Translations under genes and position numbers: made by a program
Notes under the pieces: model-generated
What the model saw: the letters and a program-made list of their open reading frames with translations, nothing else
Told to the model about the DNA's origin: nothing
Databases searched by the model: none
Shown here: positions 6,071-6,128 of the stretch, one piece after another
Layout of the letters: every line of letters starts with the position of its first letter
Numbering within the stretch: the first letter of the stretch is position 1
Origin: an uncultured Polymorphobacter sp.
GTDB lineage: Bacteria; Pseudomonadota; Alphaproteobacteria; Sphingomonadales; Sphingomonadaceae
DNA: 6,128 nt
Reading direction: 5' to 3'
NCBI GenBank assembly: GCA_937894055.1
Contig: CALDHQ010000112.1
Location: 1-6,128 of the forward strand

Positions 6071-6081
6071 CAACGCAGCCC
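6055..6081 (+). repeat. Second hairpin overlapping the right CIRCE arm
   Basis: GGGCTGCG (6055-6062) and CGCAGCCC (6074-6081) form a perfect 8-base inverted repeat with an 11-base loop. The loop contains nearly all of the right CIRCE arm. In the groESL leader RNA this stem would exclude the CIRCE hairpin. Confidence 0.6.
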
Positions 6082-6120
6082 GCTGGGTCGCTGACCTGTC
6101 ACAAAACCAACCGTGTCGAA

Positions 6121-6128
6121 CGGAGAAA
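6121..6128 (+). promoter_or_regulatory. Ribosome binding sequence, probably of groES (start codon outside window)
   Basis: The window ends in CGGAGAAA. GGAG at 6122-6125, after a leader of about 80 bases from the inferred transcription start, is well placed to be the Shine-Dalgarno sequence of groES. The gene itself is not visible, so this is inference from the CIRCE context. Confidence 0.5.

Noticed and set aside
1..6128. Mobile element, CRISPR array, tRNA or attachment site
   Set aside because: No transposase or integrase frame, no spaced direct repeats, no tRNA-like fold and no terminal inverted repeats flanking the arcA junction were seen.

Overview
The window is high-GC DNA from an alphaproteobacterium, most likely a sphingomonad (Sphingomonadales). 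The evidence is the PurL and NodT-type protein sequences, the combination of a CIRCE operator with an RpoH-like promoter at the right edge, and very long GC-driven shadow frames opposite the real genes. The order-level assignment is inference from remembered protein sequences, not from a search.

Layout. Left half, minus strand: an outer-membrane beta-barrel protein with a helical TPR-like N-terminus (3605 to 2424), a NodT/OprM-type outer-membrane efflux lipoprotein (2424 to 967) whose start codon overlaps the stop of the barrel gene (TGATG), and then the first 291 codons of purL (875 to 1, running off the left edge). A 398-base divergent intergenic region (3606-4003) follows. It is lower in GC and rich in small palindromes, and carries no convincing gene. 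Right half, plus strand: arcD (arginine/ornithine antiporter, 4004-5422), then 36 bases later the N-terminal quarter of arcA (arginine deiminase, from 5459).

The main anomaly lies in arcA. After about codon 99 the arginine deiminase homology stops, and the DNA becomes the reverse complement of the 5' end of another gene. That gene starts at 5917 on the minus strand with a good ribosome binding site and resembles the N-terminus of an acyl-CoA dehydrogenase. Two genes facing each other have both lost their 3' parts and are fused at about 5738-5755, a short stretch that fits both reading frames. This is either a genuine microhomology-mediated rearrangement that destroyed the arginine deiminase operon, or a chimeric join from amplification or assembly.

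Right edge: upstream of the truncated dehydrogenase and divergent from it is a typical groESL control region, with an RpoH-like promoter at 6006-6034, a CIRCE element at 6044-6070 with one arm mismatch, and a GGAG ribosome binding sequence at the last bases. groES itself should begin just outside the window.

Functionally the window is a mosaic: purine synthesis, an outer-membrane export pair, the start of an arginine fermentation operon, and the heat-shock chaperonin promoter. I see no phage, transposase, CRISPR, tRNA or rRNA signal, and no clear new system. The arcA junction is the observation most in need of checking.
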